Notes: generated by a model from the letters alone, not told the origin. Counted from the stretch's first letter, positions 37,361 through 47,174 are shown. The stretch: DNA of 64,000 bases from Nitratifractor salsuginis DSM 16511 (GCF_000186245.1 NC_014935.1:1054001-1118000), one strand, 5' to 3'. Program-made: numbers and translations.

Positions 37361-40176
37361 TTCGTCTCCTTTTTGTGGGAACTGTGCCGGCGGCGCGTGG
37401 AGCGGAAAGAGCCTCGTTTCCCCTTTTGGTAGCAGCTTTCACAGATGCTGAAGCGGTAGCTGAAATCCAACTCCCGCCCGCAGCGGCGGCAGCGTTTGAC
37501 GAAATCGCCCTTTTGGAGGGAGTTTTCGATGAAATGGTTGAGGCGCTCCCTGGCTTCCCTGGCCTTTTCGGTATCGGGGAACTGCTCCCGAAATTTAAAG
37601 GAGAGCCAGAGATAGAGGGAGACCTCTTTGACCCGGTCTTCGGCGTTGAGGAGCTCTTCGTTGCTCACGGCGAAGTCGGGCAGCTCCCTCGGGGGGATGT
37701 AGGGCACCGGCTCTCCTTTTTCCAGATGGCCCAGATAGCGGTGGAAGACCGATTCGATATAGGGGGAGCTGATACTCACCGGGGCGCAGGCCAGGTGGTA
37801 GCGGGAACGCAGATCCAGCTCATACTCGTCCACGATGGCCGCCACCTCCATCATCGAATCGATGTTCGCCGCCTGGAAGGGGCCCTCGAATTCCATATTC
37901 TGGGCGAAGAATTCCAAAATCTCCAGAAGCTTGTCCGTCTCCAGGATCTCCCCGATGAGCAGCACGTGCTCCAGGCTCGCCATCACCGAAAAAGGCAGAC
38001 GGATCGGGGGGAGGGGGGCGTGGAACCGAGCGGCGATGGTCTGCAGTGTCCCGGCGTCCAGTGCCCCCACATAGCCGTGCTCGTGGAGCCCGTAGCGCCC
38101 GGCCCGGCCCGCGATCTGAAGGATCTCCGAAGTGGTCAGCTCCCGGCGCCTGAGCCCGTCGAATTTGTTGTCCTTGGCGAAGAGGATGGTGCGGATCGGC
38201 AGATTGAGCCCCATCGCGATGGCATCGGTAGCCACCAACACCTGGCTCTCGCCTTCACGGAAACGCCGCGCCTCTTCCCGGCGCACCTCGGGAGAGAGGT
38301 TGCCGTAGACTACCGAGACGTTGTAGCGGTTGGAGAGCTGCTGTTTGAGTGAGAGCACCTCTTTGCGGGAAAAAGCGACGATGGCGGTATTGGGCTCGAT
38401 CTTTTTGGTCGAGACGGGATGCTTCATCAACTCCAGAGGGTTCTTGCGCTCGAAGCGGATCACTTCCAGCTCTTCGCCCAGATAGTCGCAGACCTCCTGC
38501 ACCGCTTCAATGGCGTTTTCAGAGCCGGTCAGGATCACCTCCTTGGCCGGGGCGCCGATGAGGGCGTTGGCCCAGGCCCAGCCCCGATCACGGTCGTCGA
38601 TCATCTGGATCTCGTCGATGACGCAGCACTCCACCTCCACTTCGGTATTGAGCATCTCGATCGTGGAACTGATATGCGTCGATTCCTCATCCACGATCTC
38701 CTCTTCACCGGTAATGAGAGAGGCGGCGATGCCTGAATGTCTGAGATCCTCGTAGCCCTCCAGGGCCAGCAGGCGCAGGGGAGCCAGGTAGTAACCCGTT
38801 TCCGCCTTTTTGAGCCGCTCCATCGCCGCATAGGTTTTGCCGCTGTTGGTGGGCCCGGCGTGGAAAGTAATCTTGCGCTTAAGGCGTCGGGCGAGGGGAA
38901 AGAGCTGTTTGAAATCCCGGATCGTCTTGGCCAGGAGCTCTTCGCGCATCTTCTTTTCGCGCAGGGGACGGAGGTATTCGCCGAAATGGTAGAGAATACG
39001 ACGTTTTGTCTTCTCCTTGACCTTGAGCTTGCCCGAAGCCAGCAACTGGGGCTCGAGGAATTGCAGGATGAAGCGCCGGAGTGTCGCTTCGTCCACTTCC
39101 AGGCCCTCCGACATCTCCCGCATCCGCTCTTCCAGAGTCTCTACGGCGACGTGGAAATGTTCCAGTGTCGTTTCATTGAGCGCTTCGAGGTCTTCCAGGA
39201 CCGGCAGATCCTTCCCATCCCAGATCGTGGCGTAGATAAAGTTCCGTTCGTAGGAGAGGGAGAGCTTGTAGGGGATCCTCGCGTCGAAGAGCTCCAGCTC
39301 CTTCTCCCGCTCCAGAATGAAATGGTCTCCTCCGAGGATGACGAAAAGTTTGCTGTCGAGACTTCGGATGATCCGCTCCACCACTCCGAACTCGATCGGC
39401 GTATGACGCAGCTCACCCTCCATCGGGGTGCGGCGGAGATGATCGTATATCTCCTCCGGAGTGAGATAGGGGTGATCCTCCAGCGTCGCCAGGAAGTTAT
39501 CGATCTCCACCTGGCGTATTTCGATCGCCTTCTGTTTGACCTCTTCGAGTCTCTTTCGGGCCTCTTCATCCTCCAGGTCGAGCAGATGCTCCAGATCCAC
39601 CGGCTCGCTGCGCACCATCAGGTGCCGTGTGAACTCTTTGTCGAAAAGCACGAATTTGAACGGATGGACGAAGTTCAGACGGTTCTCGGCATCGATCTCC
39701 GCGTCGATGGCCTTCTCCAGCTCTTCGAGCCGACGCTGCAGGCGGAGATAAGCCAATTTGTTCAATACCTTTTCCCGGGTCACTTTGGCGCTTCGCATCG
39801 GCAGGAAATGCTCCAAAAGCGCCTCTTCCTCTTCCCGCGTATGGGCCTCGTCTCCCAGCATCGCCAGAATATGCTCCACTTTGTCCGGGACTACGGCACC
39901 GGTATTTTCTGAGCGTCTGATCCCTTTTTTCCTCTGGAGGAGATAATCGACGATCTGTTTGCGTACGGGATATTCTCCGTCGCTCCAGACCCGCCGCAAA
40001 GCCCGGATCATCTCTTCACGATCGGAGGAGGGGAGCTGGAGTCCCAGGAGCATTGTCAGCTCCATCAGCACTTCGTCATCCAATTGGGTCACCGCTTCAT
40101 CGAAGGGAAGCCCTGAAAAAAGCTCTTTGATCCTGTTGTTGAGTTTAATGTAGTGTCTTCTTTTTTTCTTTGCCAT
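37357..40176 (-). CDS. SUV3-like ATP-dependent RNA helicase
   Basis: 939 aa. Helicase motifs: FHAGPTNSGKTYAAMERL (Walker A), CCVIDEIQMIDDRDRGWAW (DEIQ box), AFSRKEVLSLKQQL, VLVATDAIAMGLNLPI and QIAGRAGRYG. The C-terminus has two CxxC pairs (CRRCGREL, CESCYQK), a likely zinc knuckle. The N-terminal 400 residues are long, helical and charged. SUV3 proteins unwind RNA in decay; a bacterial free-standing version with such a long N-terminus is typical of Campylobacterota. Downstream lipoprotein overlaps by 4 nt. Confidence 0.9.
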   Translation of the reverse strand: MAKKKRRHYIKLNNRIKELFSGLPFDEAVTQLDDEVLMELTMLLGLQLPSSDREEMIRALRRVWSDGEYPVRKQIVDYLLQRKKGIRRSENTGAVVPDKVEHILAMLGDEAHTREEEEALLEHFLPMRSAKVTREKVLNKLAYLRLQRRLEELEKAIDAEIDAENRLNFVHPFKFVLFDKEFTRHLMVRSEPVDLEHLLDLEDEEARKRLEEVKQKAIEIRQVEIDNFLATLEDHPYLTPEEIYDHLRRTPMEGELRHTPIEFGVVERIIRSLDSKLFVILGGDHFILEREKELELFDARIPYKLSLSYERNFIYATIWDGKDLPVLEDLEALNETTLEHFHVAVETLEERMREMSEGLEVDEATLRRFILQFLEPQLLASGKLKVKEKTKRRILYHFGEYLRPLREKKMREELLAKTIRDFKQLFPLARRLKRKITFHAGPTNSGKTYAAMERLKKAETGYYLAPLRLLALEGYEDLRHSGIAASLITGEEEIVDEESTHISSTIEMLNTEVEVECCVIDEIQMIDDRDRGWAWANALIGAPAKEVILTGSENAIEAVQEVCDYLGEELEVIRFERKNPLELMKHPVSTKKIEPNTAIVAFSRKEVLSLKQQLSNRYNVSVVYGNLSPEVRREEARRFREGESQVLVATDAIAMGLNLPIRTILFAKDNKFDGLRRRELTTSEILQIAGRAGRYGLHEHGYVGALDAGTLQTIAARFHAPLPPIRLPFSVMASLEHVLLIGEILETDKLLEILEFFAQNMEFEGPFQAANIDSMMEVAAIVDEYELDLRSRYHLACAPVSISSPYIESVFHRYLGHLEKGEPVPYIPPRELPDFAVSNEELLNAEDRVKEVSLYLWLSFKFREQFPDTEKAREARERLNHFIENSLQKGDFVKRCRRCGRELDFSYRFSICESCYQKGKRGSFRSTRRRHSSHKKETK

Positions 40177-40425
40177 ATTTTTGCTTTCTATCTTTTAATA
40201 TTAAATCGATGAGATATTTTGCAAATTATATCACTCTCATCTGTTATTTTTTATATATTACTTAATATATCCATAAGTTTATGCTACCCTAGTTGCAATA
40301 TTTTATAATATTGGCTATAGAAGATATCCATTTTATGGGCAGGATTGGCAAGCCATTGTTCTATTAAAAAATATAGTAAAGTTTTGGTAAAATACGATAA
40401 ATAATTCAATAATACAGGATTGGAC
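40177..40425. other. AT-rich divergent intergenic region
   Basis: 249 bp between the helicase and the polysaccharide deacetylase gene, both transcribed outward. Many TATA-like stretches; no unique promoter can be placed. No RNA gene or repeat seen. Confidence 0.5.
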
Positions 40426-41988
40426 GTGAAATACTCAGTGGGAATGAGCTTACTTGCCTTGATATGTTTACCCGGACTGTCGGCCTGGGCTACGCCGGTA
40501 CACCCCCCCGCTACGGCTCAGAGTGGCAGCCTCACCCTCGTGCGCCCCGGAATGACGATGCACATCAGCTCTCCCCGGCATAATGAATCCACGCCTCTAG
40601 ATCTCCTGAGATCCGATGTCAACTCCGAAGCCCTGGGAACCGGTTCCGTAAAATCCCCCGAGTCACAGACAAGAACCGACACCCACCGACAAGCCATCAC
40701 TCCCAAAACCAATCCAAACACACAAAATATCCCGGGGAACAATTTCAATCGTTCCGGGACCAAAGAGCTCTACCTCACTTTCGACGACGGACCGCTCAGA
40801 GGAACGGGAAATGTCCTGAAAATTTTGAAAGAGGAGGGGGTGCCGGCGACGATGTTCTGCGTAGGGCGCCATGCCCAGCAACATCCCGGGCTGCTTCAAG
40901 AAGAGCTCTCTATGCCCAACCTTCTCATCGCCAACCATACCTATTCCCACGCCAATGGTCACTATAGACGTTTTTACAGCAATACTTTCGGGCTTCTGAG
41001 CGATATCGAACACGCCCAACTCATCCTCGGAGGGAGAAAATACCTCCGTCTCGCCGGGCGCAATGTCTGGCGTACTCCCGAAATAAAGCGCGACGACCTG
41101 GCGATCGTGGCGCTGAGAGGTCGTGTGGAAGTCCCCGAGTATGACAGCATTTCAAAAGACGGTTTCTATATATATGGATGGGATACCGAGTGGCACTACA
41201 ATCACGCCACAGGCAAACCTATAGAGAGCCCGGAAAAGGTGGCCGCCAAGATCGATCATCTCTATAGGCGCCACCGCTCGGCCAAACCGGGAAAAGTGAT
41301 CCTGCTGGCACACGATTTTATGTTTCGGACCCAGGCCGGCGCCTCCCGACTCCGCCGCTTTATCCGTCTGATGAAACAACGAGGCTGGAGTTTTCATACG
41401 ATTCGACACTACAGCCGCTACAAACCGGAGCCCCTCTATGTAGCCAAATATTACGGACACAGCCCGAAAGAACTGTATGCCGCAAACAAACAACGATCGT
41501 TTCGTCCTGTTCAAGAGAATAGGGGAGTAGAGAGCATTAACCGATCCTCTTCTTCCCCCCGTCCAACGGCCCAAAACGGAAAGGGACTGATGCAAAACCG
41601 TCTCATCGAAGCGATACGCCGCTACAACGCAAAAGAGGTGGAGCACCTTATCGATCAAGGCGCCTCCGTCAATCAGCCGGATAGCTACGGGCACATCGCT
41701 CTCAATAGCGCCGTCAAAGCCAACAGTATCTATCTCGTGAAAAAACTCCTCGCTCACGGGGCCGATCCGATGATAAAAGATGCTCGAGGGGAAAATGCCT
41801 TGTATACCGCCAAGCGGTACAACCGCGGCGGAATCGAGAGATATCTCAAAAATTATTACAGCGCCCGATCACAGACATCGACTATCGTCAATCAGGTACA
41901 AGAAAAGCAAATTGCAGAAACTCCCCATTTGGCTGACTCTTCAAGCACAGCCCATACCAATCCGCTGAAACTTCTGAGGATGCGTTGA
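40426..41988 (+). CDS. Polysaccharide deacetylase with C-terminal ankyrin repeats
   Basis: About 520 aa. Signal peptide MKYSVGMSLLALICLPGLSAWA from GTG 40426 (AGGA six bases upstream). NodB domain: LYLTFDDGPLRGTGN, NHTYSHANGHYRRFY (His-x3-His metal ligands), WRTPEIKRDD, GWDTEWHYNHATG and VILLAHDFM. The final 150 residues hold about two ankyrin repeats (EVEHLIDQGASVNQPDSYGH, YLVKKLLAHGADPMIKDARGE). It should act on a surface or peptidoglycan-type glycan outside the cytoplasm; ankyrin fused to a NodB enzyme is unusual. Confidence 0.87.
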   Translation: MKYSVGMSLLALICLPGLSAWATPVHPPATAQSGSLTLVRPGMTMHISSPRHNESTPLDLLRSDVNSEALGTGSVKSPESQTRTDTHRQAITPKTNPNTQNIPGNNFNRSGTKELYLTFDDGPLRGTGNVLKILKEEGVPATMFCVGRHAQQHPGLLQEELSMPNLLIANHTYSHANGHYRRFYSNTFGLLSDIEHAQLILGGRKYLRLAGRNVWRTPEIKRDDLAIVALRGRVEVPEYDSISKDGFYIYGWDTEWHYNHATGKPIESPEKVAAKIDHLYRRHRSAKPGKVILLAHDFMFRTQAGASRLRRFIRLMKQRGWSFHTIRHYSRYKPEPLYVAKYYGHSPKELYAANKQRSFRPVQENRGVESINRSSSSPRPTAQNGKGLMQNRLIEAIRRYNAKEVEHLIDQGASVNQPDSYGHIALNSAVKANSIYLVKKLLAHGADPMIKDARGENALYTAKRYNRGGIERYLKNYYSARSQTSTIVNQVQEKQIAETPHLADSSSTAHTNPLKLLRMR

Positions 41989-42413
41989 TATTTACCGGGC
42001 TCTCGATGCTTTGGGTATCAGGGGCTATCATATTCAGTAAAATATATATTGGTTAACATAATATATATTCTCTGTAACAAAATCACAGGGCATTCCGGAC
42101 TGACCCAACCTGCCTGAAAAGCCGCTACCAACTTCAAAATTTTCACTCTTGAAATCGAATCGATAAATATCTTCCAAGATTAGGGAAACTAAAGACTTCC
42201 AATTTCACATAAAATATAGTTCCACCAAAAATCCCTCTTGATTATAGAGGCGCATTTCTCGCGATCAAGCAAAACTCTTTATAACGACGAGCATGTCTCT
42301 TCTCGACGACCATATGCAGATCAGTCACTTCTGTCACCTCAGAACATCTCGCCCAAAATAATAGACAAAGCACTTCGTAAGCGAATAGATGGAAACACTA
42401 TGAAGCAGCAGGA
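41989..42413. other. Non-coding stretch before tetR operators
   Basis: 425 bp without a convincing gene. It contains two AATATATATT boxes (42041-42050 and 42060-42069) around GGTTAACAT. A 73-codon frame starting near 42238 has no ribosome binding site and runs into the operators, so I do not call it. Confidence 0.5.
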
Positions 42414-42563
42414 TGAACAAATGTTCATAGATTGCAGCAGGTCTTCTAAAGTAAAGTGAACACTTGTTCACATAAAAAGATGATGTGATATCCCCAATAT
42501 GAACAGTTGTTCACCAGGATATCAGACTAACACATTGACTTATGAACATTTGTTCACTATAAT
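42414..42563 (+). promoter_or_regulatory. tetR promoter with four palindromic operators at exact 43-bp spacing
   Basis: Palindromes TGAACA-NN-TGTTCA start at 42414, 42457, 42500 and 42543. The last one lies between a -35 TTGACT (42535-42540) and a -10 TATAAT (42558-42563), spacer 17 bp. All four have perfect arms; only the central two bases differ (AA, CT, GT, TT). 43 bp is about four helical turns, so the sites face the same side of DNA. Likely binding sites of the TetR protein encoded next. Confidence 0.88.
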
Positions 42564-42591
42564 GATGAAAAACTTGATGAGGTGCCATAAA

Positions 42592-43215
42592 ATGGACAAA
42601 GAAAAGGTCTCAACGAAGCAACGAATACTCGAAAGCGCTCTAAAGCTCTTTTCGACGAAAGGTTACAAAGCCACGACAATGCGGGATATTGCCGCCGAGG
42701 TCGGCGTGAGGCAGGGAGCGATCTATAACCACTTCAAAAGCAAAGAAACCATCCTGGAAAGCCTCATAGCGGACTTGACCGACTCCGCCCTGGTACATCT
42801 GTTCGACAAAGATCTCGACCCGAAAAAGGGAAAGCAACTCCTGGCCAAAATCGCCACCACTTTCAAACTCATCAGTTTCGATCCAAGGAATGAAGCCCTC
42901 TTCCGTCTGATGATGCAGGAGCTCTTTCGTAATGAAAAGGTGCGGGAACTTTATCACGAACACTTCTATCAGCAGAATGTCAAACGGCTCTCGACCTATC
43001 TTTTCCAAATGATGCAGGAGGAGTTGATCCGCTCTTCGGACCCCCTGCTCCTGGCCAACGAATTCTTCGCTCCGCTTTTCTTTTATCAGATGCAGGTAGT
43101 ACTCCTGAAACTCGACGGCAAATCCACATCCGCCGCGGTCACGATGTTTGAAAAACATGTGGATCTATTCTGGGATTCGGTGAAGCTCAGCAATCACACA
43201 CCCACCCTCTTCTAG
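42592..43215 (+). CDS. TetR-family transcriptional regulator
   Basis: 207 aa. The helix-turn-helix is plain: KQRILESALKLFSTKGYKATTMRDIAAEVG, with GAIYNHFKSKETIL as the recognition end. The C-terminal ligand domain is not assignable. ATG 42592 follows GAGGTG and fits the family start; earlier ATG codons lie within the operators. It is expected to repress itself through the four palindromes. The next thing downstream is an insertion sequence, so any co-transcribed target gene may have been displaced. Confidence 0.92.
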   Translation: MDKEKVSTKQRILESALKLFSTKGYKATTMRDIAAEVGVRQGAIYNHFKSKETILESLIADLTDSALVHLFDKDLDPKKGKQLLAKIATTFKLISFDPRNEALFRLMMQELFRNEKVRELYHEHFYQQNVKRLSTYLFQMMQEELIRSSDPLLLANEFFAPLFFYQMQVVLLKLDGKSTSAAVTMFEKHVDLFWDSVKLSNHTPTLF

Positions 43216-43248
43216 CATATATTAATTAATATGTTACATGAAATAATA

Positions 43249-44294
43249 GACTTAAAGCGGGTTTTCGGGTTGCTATTTCATTGCTTTTTCTAGGAAATCA
43301 GTGATGAGTTTCTTCTTCATAGAGTCTCCAATACCCCGATGGATTTTCAATAAAGCTTTCATAGGAGAGAAGAGTCCACCATCCAAAGTATTGGTTGTAT
43401 TGGCTATGCCAAGATGAGGATGGGTTTTATACGTGAAGAGATAAGGAAGATTGCGTTCAAGACTTCGATAGGCCGAGCGGAGTCGATCATGGGTGTAATG
43501 CCATCCACGTGGAGAATCGTCAGGGGTTTTCTCTTCATAGAAATCTTTGTGCCGTTGGAGCCAGGCTTCCAGCATATAGCGGAAACGGCAGGGGGTTGTC
43601 TGTCCAAGATAGGAAGCGATACGCTTGAGATCCCTAGAGGCTTGATAGGTAGGTCTGCGCGTCAGATAACGAGTGAGAATGGCTTGTTGATGGAAATGGC
43701 ACATTTGAACCGGAAGGTCGGCAAAGAGCCCAAACAATCCCCGTCGGCCATCGACGGTGACGGCCTGGATGATAAAGCCCTGATCCAGAAGGCTTTGCCG
43801 AAGCATCGCATATTCATTGAGCGTCTCAGTCTGAATGAAACGATACGCTACCAGTTGGCCACTCAGGATATCTTTAGCTACAAGAACACCAAAGCCCTCT
43901 CCCCGTTTTCCGAAGAATGTCGCATCGATAACCAAAGTGACCGGTCTGGGATGTGGTGAAGTCTTTGGCGGTTCATAGCTATGAATCTGACGTTGAATCC
44001 ACTCCCGATCCTTATGATAGGTCCGGGATAAGGCTTTGAGGGTTTGGTGCTCATAGAAGTAGGCAGTAAAGAGTCGTTTTCTGAGGCGGGAGGGACGTCT
44101 ACGAGAAGAGAAGCTCTGCCGGCAACTTTGGCAAAAATAGCGCTGAATTCCTGCTCTTTTACCATTCTTTTTCGTCGCTTTTGAACCACAGATAGGGCAC
44201 TTTTTTACAAGCCATCTGTAAAAAAGTCCTTTTTAGGCACCATATTACCGAAGGTTTAAAGGATTTTTAGCAACCCGAAAAACCGCTTTAGCTC
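43249..44294 (-). mobile_element. IS256-family (zinc-ribbon variant) insertion sequence with 8-bp target duplication
   Basis: 1046 bp. Terminal inverted repeats of about 27 bp with three mismatches: left end at 43249-43275, right end at 44268-44294, both containing TAAAGCGG and TTTTCGGGTTGCTA. An 8-bp direct repeat AAATAATA flanks it at 43241-43248 and 44295-44302, the usual length for this family. It holds one transposase gene on the minus strand. Confidence 0.9.
43273..44215 (-). pseudogene. Transposase with a one-base frameshift after the start codon
   Basis: The body reads CPICGSKATKKNGKRAG, then YFCQSCRQSF (zinc ribbon), VTLVIDATFFGKR, AVTVDGRRGLFG, CHFHQQA and TNTLDGGLFSPMK, the DDE regions of the Mutator-type transposase. 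The only start found, ATG at 44215 (MACKK), is in another frame: a run of six A (44201-44206 on the plus strand as T) is one base too long. With five A the frame reads MACKKCPICGS. This may be a dead copy, transcriptional slippage, or a read error. Confidence 0.75.
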
Positions 44295-44473
44295 AAATAA
44301 TATGATAAACTCTATGATGAAAAATTATTTGGGGTGAAAGCAAAGATTTTGCGTAATGGTGTAAAGGTCTTATTTATAAATATGGAAATAGGTGAGTGCG
44401 ATTGTTTATAAACCGCGCGGAAGTTGTCCGACATTCCCTTCTACGGAGGAAATGACGGATGATGTATCGAGGT

Positions 44474-44683
44474 TTAGATCAAGCCGAGCTCTTCCAGAAG
44501 CGCTTCGATCTTGGGAGAGATCTCCGCCAATTTTTCATAGAGGGTTCCGAATGCCTGGTCCTCGGCGTACCACTCTTCGATATGTTTCCACGCGTTACTC
44601 TTCTCCTCTTCACTCAGATCTGAATTGGCGATCGCATCTTTGATCTTTTGCAAGTGTTCTTCACGTTTCAGTTTGTTACCCAT
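44474..44683 (-). CDS. Small conserved helical protein
   Basis: 69 aa, charged and helical (MGNKLKREEHLQKIKDAIAN, SNAWKHIEEWYAED). ATG 44683 is preferred: it has AAGGA upstream, whereas ATG 44707 lies in the -10 box TATAAT (44706-44711). No family recognised. Separated from the UvrD-like gene by a few bases but with its own promoter. Confidence 0.72.
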   Translation of the reverse strand: MGNKLKREEHLQKIKDAIANSDLSEEEKSNAWKHIEEWYAEDQAFGTLYEKLAEISPKIEALLEELGLI

Positions 44684-44705
44684 TTCCTCATCCTTTTTTC
44701 TTGGC

Positions 44706-44711
44706 ATTATA
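44706..44711 (-). promoter_or_regulatory. -10 box of the small helical protein gene
   Basis: GATATAATG on the minus strand, directly after the uvrD-like stop codon (44712-44714). Transcription would begin near 44699. Confidence 0.5.
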
Positions 44712-46769
44712 TCACACGGGCTCCGTAAGGAGCGAAGCGTTCTCTTCCCGAACGAGGCCGGCCTCCGCCAGGAAGGGCGAAGGTTTGAAATCGATCTTCT
44801 TGACGCGATCGTATTTGGCCATCGAGAGGAAAAGCCGGCTCTTGGCCCGGGTCACCGCCACATAGAAAAGCCGGCGCTCCTCCTCCATACTTCCGGTGCG
44901 TTCCATCAGTTTGCGGTTGGGGAAGCGCCCGTCCATCAGATCGATCACATAGACATCTTCGAACTCCAAGCCTTTGGAGGCATGGACCGTCAACAGATTG
45001 ACCCCCTCCCCCTCACTCATCTCTCCGCCGCCGAGGATCATCGCGTTGACGAAGCGGGACATTTCCCGGTAGTGGGAAGCGAGATCCGTCAGCAGCCGCG
45101 CCTTGCGCAGGATCCGCTCTCTGGCCAGCTCCCGCTTCTCCTCGTCGATCTCCCCGCTCTTGAGCCGACCCCTCTGGGCCGAGAGCTGATCCACGATCTC
45201 CTGATAGAGAGGCGATGCGATCGCTTTGCGCAGGATCGTGGCGGGCCGTTGACTCCGGTCGATGCTCCGGTAAAAGCGGTAAAACTTGATGAAGAACCTC
45301 AGGCTGTCCTGATTGAGCCTCGGGTGTTTGAGCAGAGGATGGGCGCGAATCTCCTCCTCCATTTCGATCTGGGCGAAGCGGGTGACCGATCCGATCTCCA
45401 GATCGTCATCGAAGAGCCCCAGCTGCGTGTTTTTGTTGGGGTTGAGCTTGGGGAGTGTCGTGATCGCGGGGCGCAGAAGCCCTCTTCTGAGATCCCCTTC
45501 CCCGAAATGCATCAGGCACTGGAAGATCTCTTTGGCGAGGGCTGTGCCGATCCCTCTTCCATATTCAAAGATATGAATGAAAGCCATCATATCCCTGGGG
45601 TTGACCAGCAGGCTGGCGAGGTCCAGGAGAAACTTCACCTCTTTGGCTTCGAAAAAGCTGGTTCCCCCTTTGCGGCGGCAGGGGATCCCCCGCTCCCGGA
45701 GGCTGGCTTCGATCCCGTCAGCACTGGCGTTGTTGCGAAAGATCACCGCGGTGTAAGTATGGGGTGTGGCGGATTCGGCGATCTGGGATGCGATCCCCTG
45801 ATACTGCTCGAAGAGCTCCTCGAAAACCAGGAGTTTGGGCGGATGGTTCTTCCCCGATTTTCCGACGATGAGCTCTTTGGGGTAGATCCGTTCGTTGCGC
45901 TGGATCACCCGGTTGGCCAGGGCGAGGATCGCCGCACCGGAACGATAATTGGTCCGCAGGGTATAGACCCGGGCATCAGGATAACGCTCGGTGAAGGTAG
46001 CGATGTTGGCGATGTTGGCGCCGTTGAAGGCGTAGATGCTCTGGTCGTAATCCCCGACGCAAAAGAGGGAAGCCGGCTCCAGCGCATCGATCAAAGCTCC
46101 CTGCAGTGTGTTGGTATCCTGGTATTCATCGACAAGAACCTCCTGAAAAGGGATGCGTTCCCCCTCTTCCAGGCGCTTTTTGACCTGAAGCAGCAAATCG
46201 TTGAAGGAGAGAAAACCGTACTCCTCCTTGGTGCGTTCGAACTCGTCGCAGATGTCCACATAGATATCCATCCAGACCTCCTGCTCGGGACAACGCTCCA
46301 GAAACCATTCGTCGAAACTCCCCAGGGCCGCGTTTTGGTAGAGTTGATAGAGTTCGTAGAGATAGGTCGAAGAGAAAGGCTTCACATCGTAGCCCACACG
46401 CTTCATATCCCGCTTTTCGTAGACACTGCGAAAAAGGGTCTTGAGCTCACCGGGTTGCTTGAGGGTCGCCTGGGGCAAGCGGGTTTTGAGCCAGCGGTAG
46501 CAGACTGCGTGGAAAGTCCCCGCTTCGATCCGATCGACGATCTGGGCGGGGAAATAGTGTTTGAGCCTTGTGACCATCTCTCCGGCGGCCTTGTTGGTAA
46601 AAGTAAGGAGAAGAATTTTTTCTGGAGGAACACCTTTCTGCAGAAGATAGGCGATTCGTCCGACAATAGTGGAGGTTTTTCCCGTTCCGGCGCTGGCAAT
46701 GATGAGATTGTGGCCGAAGGGGGCGGTCGCCGCTTCACGCTGCTCCGGGTTGAGCCTGCTCAGCGGCAT
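44712..46769 (-). CDS. UvrD/PcrA/Rep-type DNA helicase
   Basis: 685 aa superfamily 1A helicase. Motifs: LNPEQREAATAPFG (Q motif), ASAGTGKTSTIVGRI (Walker A), LTFTNKAAGEM, LVDEYQDTN (motif II), YDQSIYAF (III), LRTNYRSG (IV), LLTVHASKGLEFEDVYVIDL (V) and YVAVTRAKSRLFLS (VI). It unwinds DNA in repair and replication restart. Which of UvrD, PcrA or Rep it corresponds to cannot be told from motifs. Shares a strand with two small downstream and upstream genes. Confidence 0.93.
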   Translation of the reverse strand: MPLSRLNPEQREAATAPFGHNLIIASAGTGKTSTIVGRIAYLLQKGVPPEKILLLTFTNKAAGEMVTRLKHYFPAQIVDRIEAGTFHAVCYRWLKTRLPQATLKQPGELKTLFRSVYEKRDMKRVGYDVKPFSSTYLYELYQLYQNAALGSFDEWFLERCPEQEVWMDIYVDICDEFERTKEEYGFLSFNDLLLQVKKRLEEGERIPFQEVLVDEYQDTNTLQGALIDALEPASLFCVGDYDQSIYAFNGANIANIATFTERYPDARVYTLRTNYRSGAAILALANRVIQRNERIYPKELIVGKSGKNHPPKLLVFEELFEQYQGIASQIAESATPHTYTAVIFRNNASADGIEASLRERGIPCRRKGGTSFFEAKEVKFLLDLASLLVNPRDMMAFIHIFEYGRGIGTALAKEIFQCLMHFGEGDLRRGLLRPAITTLPKLNPNKNTQLGLFDDDLEIGSVTRFAQIEMEEEIRAHPLLKHPRLNQDSLRFFIKFYRFYRSIDRSQRPATILRKAIASPLYQEIVDQLSAQRGRLKSGEIDEEKRELARERILRKARLLTDLASHYREMSRFVNAMILGGGEMSEGEGVNLLTVHASKGLEFEDVYVIDLMDGRFPNRKLMERTGSMEEERRLFYVAVTRAKSRLFLSMAKYDRVKKIDFKPSPFLAEAGLVREENASLLTEPV

Positions 46770-46775
46770 GGAGGG

Positions 46776-47111
46776 TTACTTGTGGCCGAGGATGTAGTAG
46801 GTGTTTTTTCCTTCCACTTTCTGAAGAGCCACTTTGTACTTTTCGGCCCACTGCTTGACATACTCGTTGAACGCTTCGATCTCTTCGGGGTTCGTGCTGT
46901 CGGTCTTGACCTTGAGATAATCTTTGGAGTTGGACATCGCGACCACTCCGGCGAAGCGCTTCACTTCATCGTTGAGGGTCAGGATGTGCTTGGCGAATTT
47001 CTCGAAGCCGGGTGTGTTGTCGATAATACGCTGCATCTGGGCCAGTGTGGCCTCTTTGACGGGATAGCCGAGTTGAATCAGCAGGTTTTCGGGAGTCAGT
47101 TCAATATTCAT
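46776..47111 (-). CDS. Conserved hypothetical protein
   Basis: 111 aa, soluble, starting MNIELTPENLLIQLGYPVKE. No cysteine motif or signal peptide. It ends 6 bp before the UvrD-like gene, so the two form an operon. Probably a Campylobacterota-specific protein; function unknown. Confidence 0.75.
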   Translation of the reverse strand: MNIELTPENLLIQLGYPVKEATLAQMQRIIDNTPGFEKFAKHILTLNDEVKRFAGVVAMSNSKDYLKVKTDSTNPEEIEAFNEYVKQWAEKYKVALQKVEGKNTYYILGHK

Positions 47112-47174
47112 TCAATACCTCGCTCTTGATCTTTGGTGAGCGGATTTTAGCAAATCTTCCATTAGAGGGGACTT

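Noticed and set aside
42238-42459. A 73-codon frame before tetR
   Set aside because: No ribosome binding site, odd composition, and it runs through two operator palindromes.
44625-47129. An 834-codon plus-strand frame opposite the UvrD-like helicase
   Set aside because: Antisense shadow; the minus strand has all helicase motifs.
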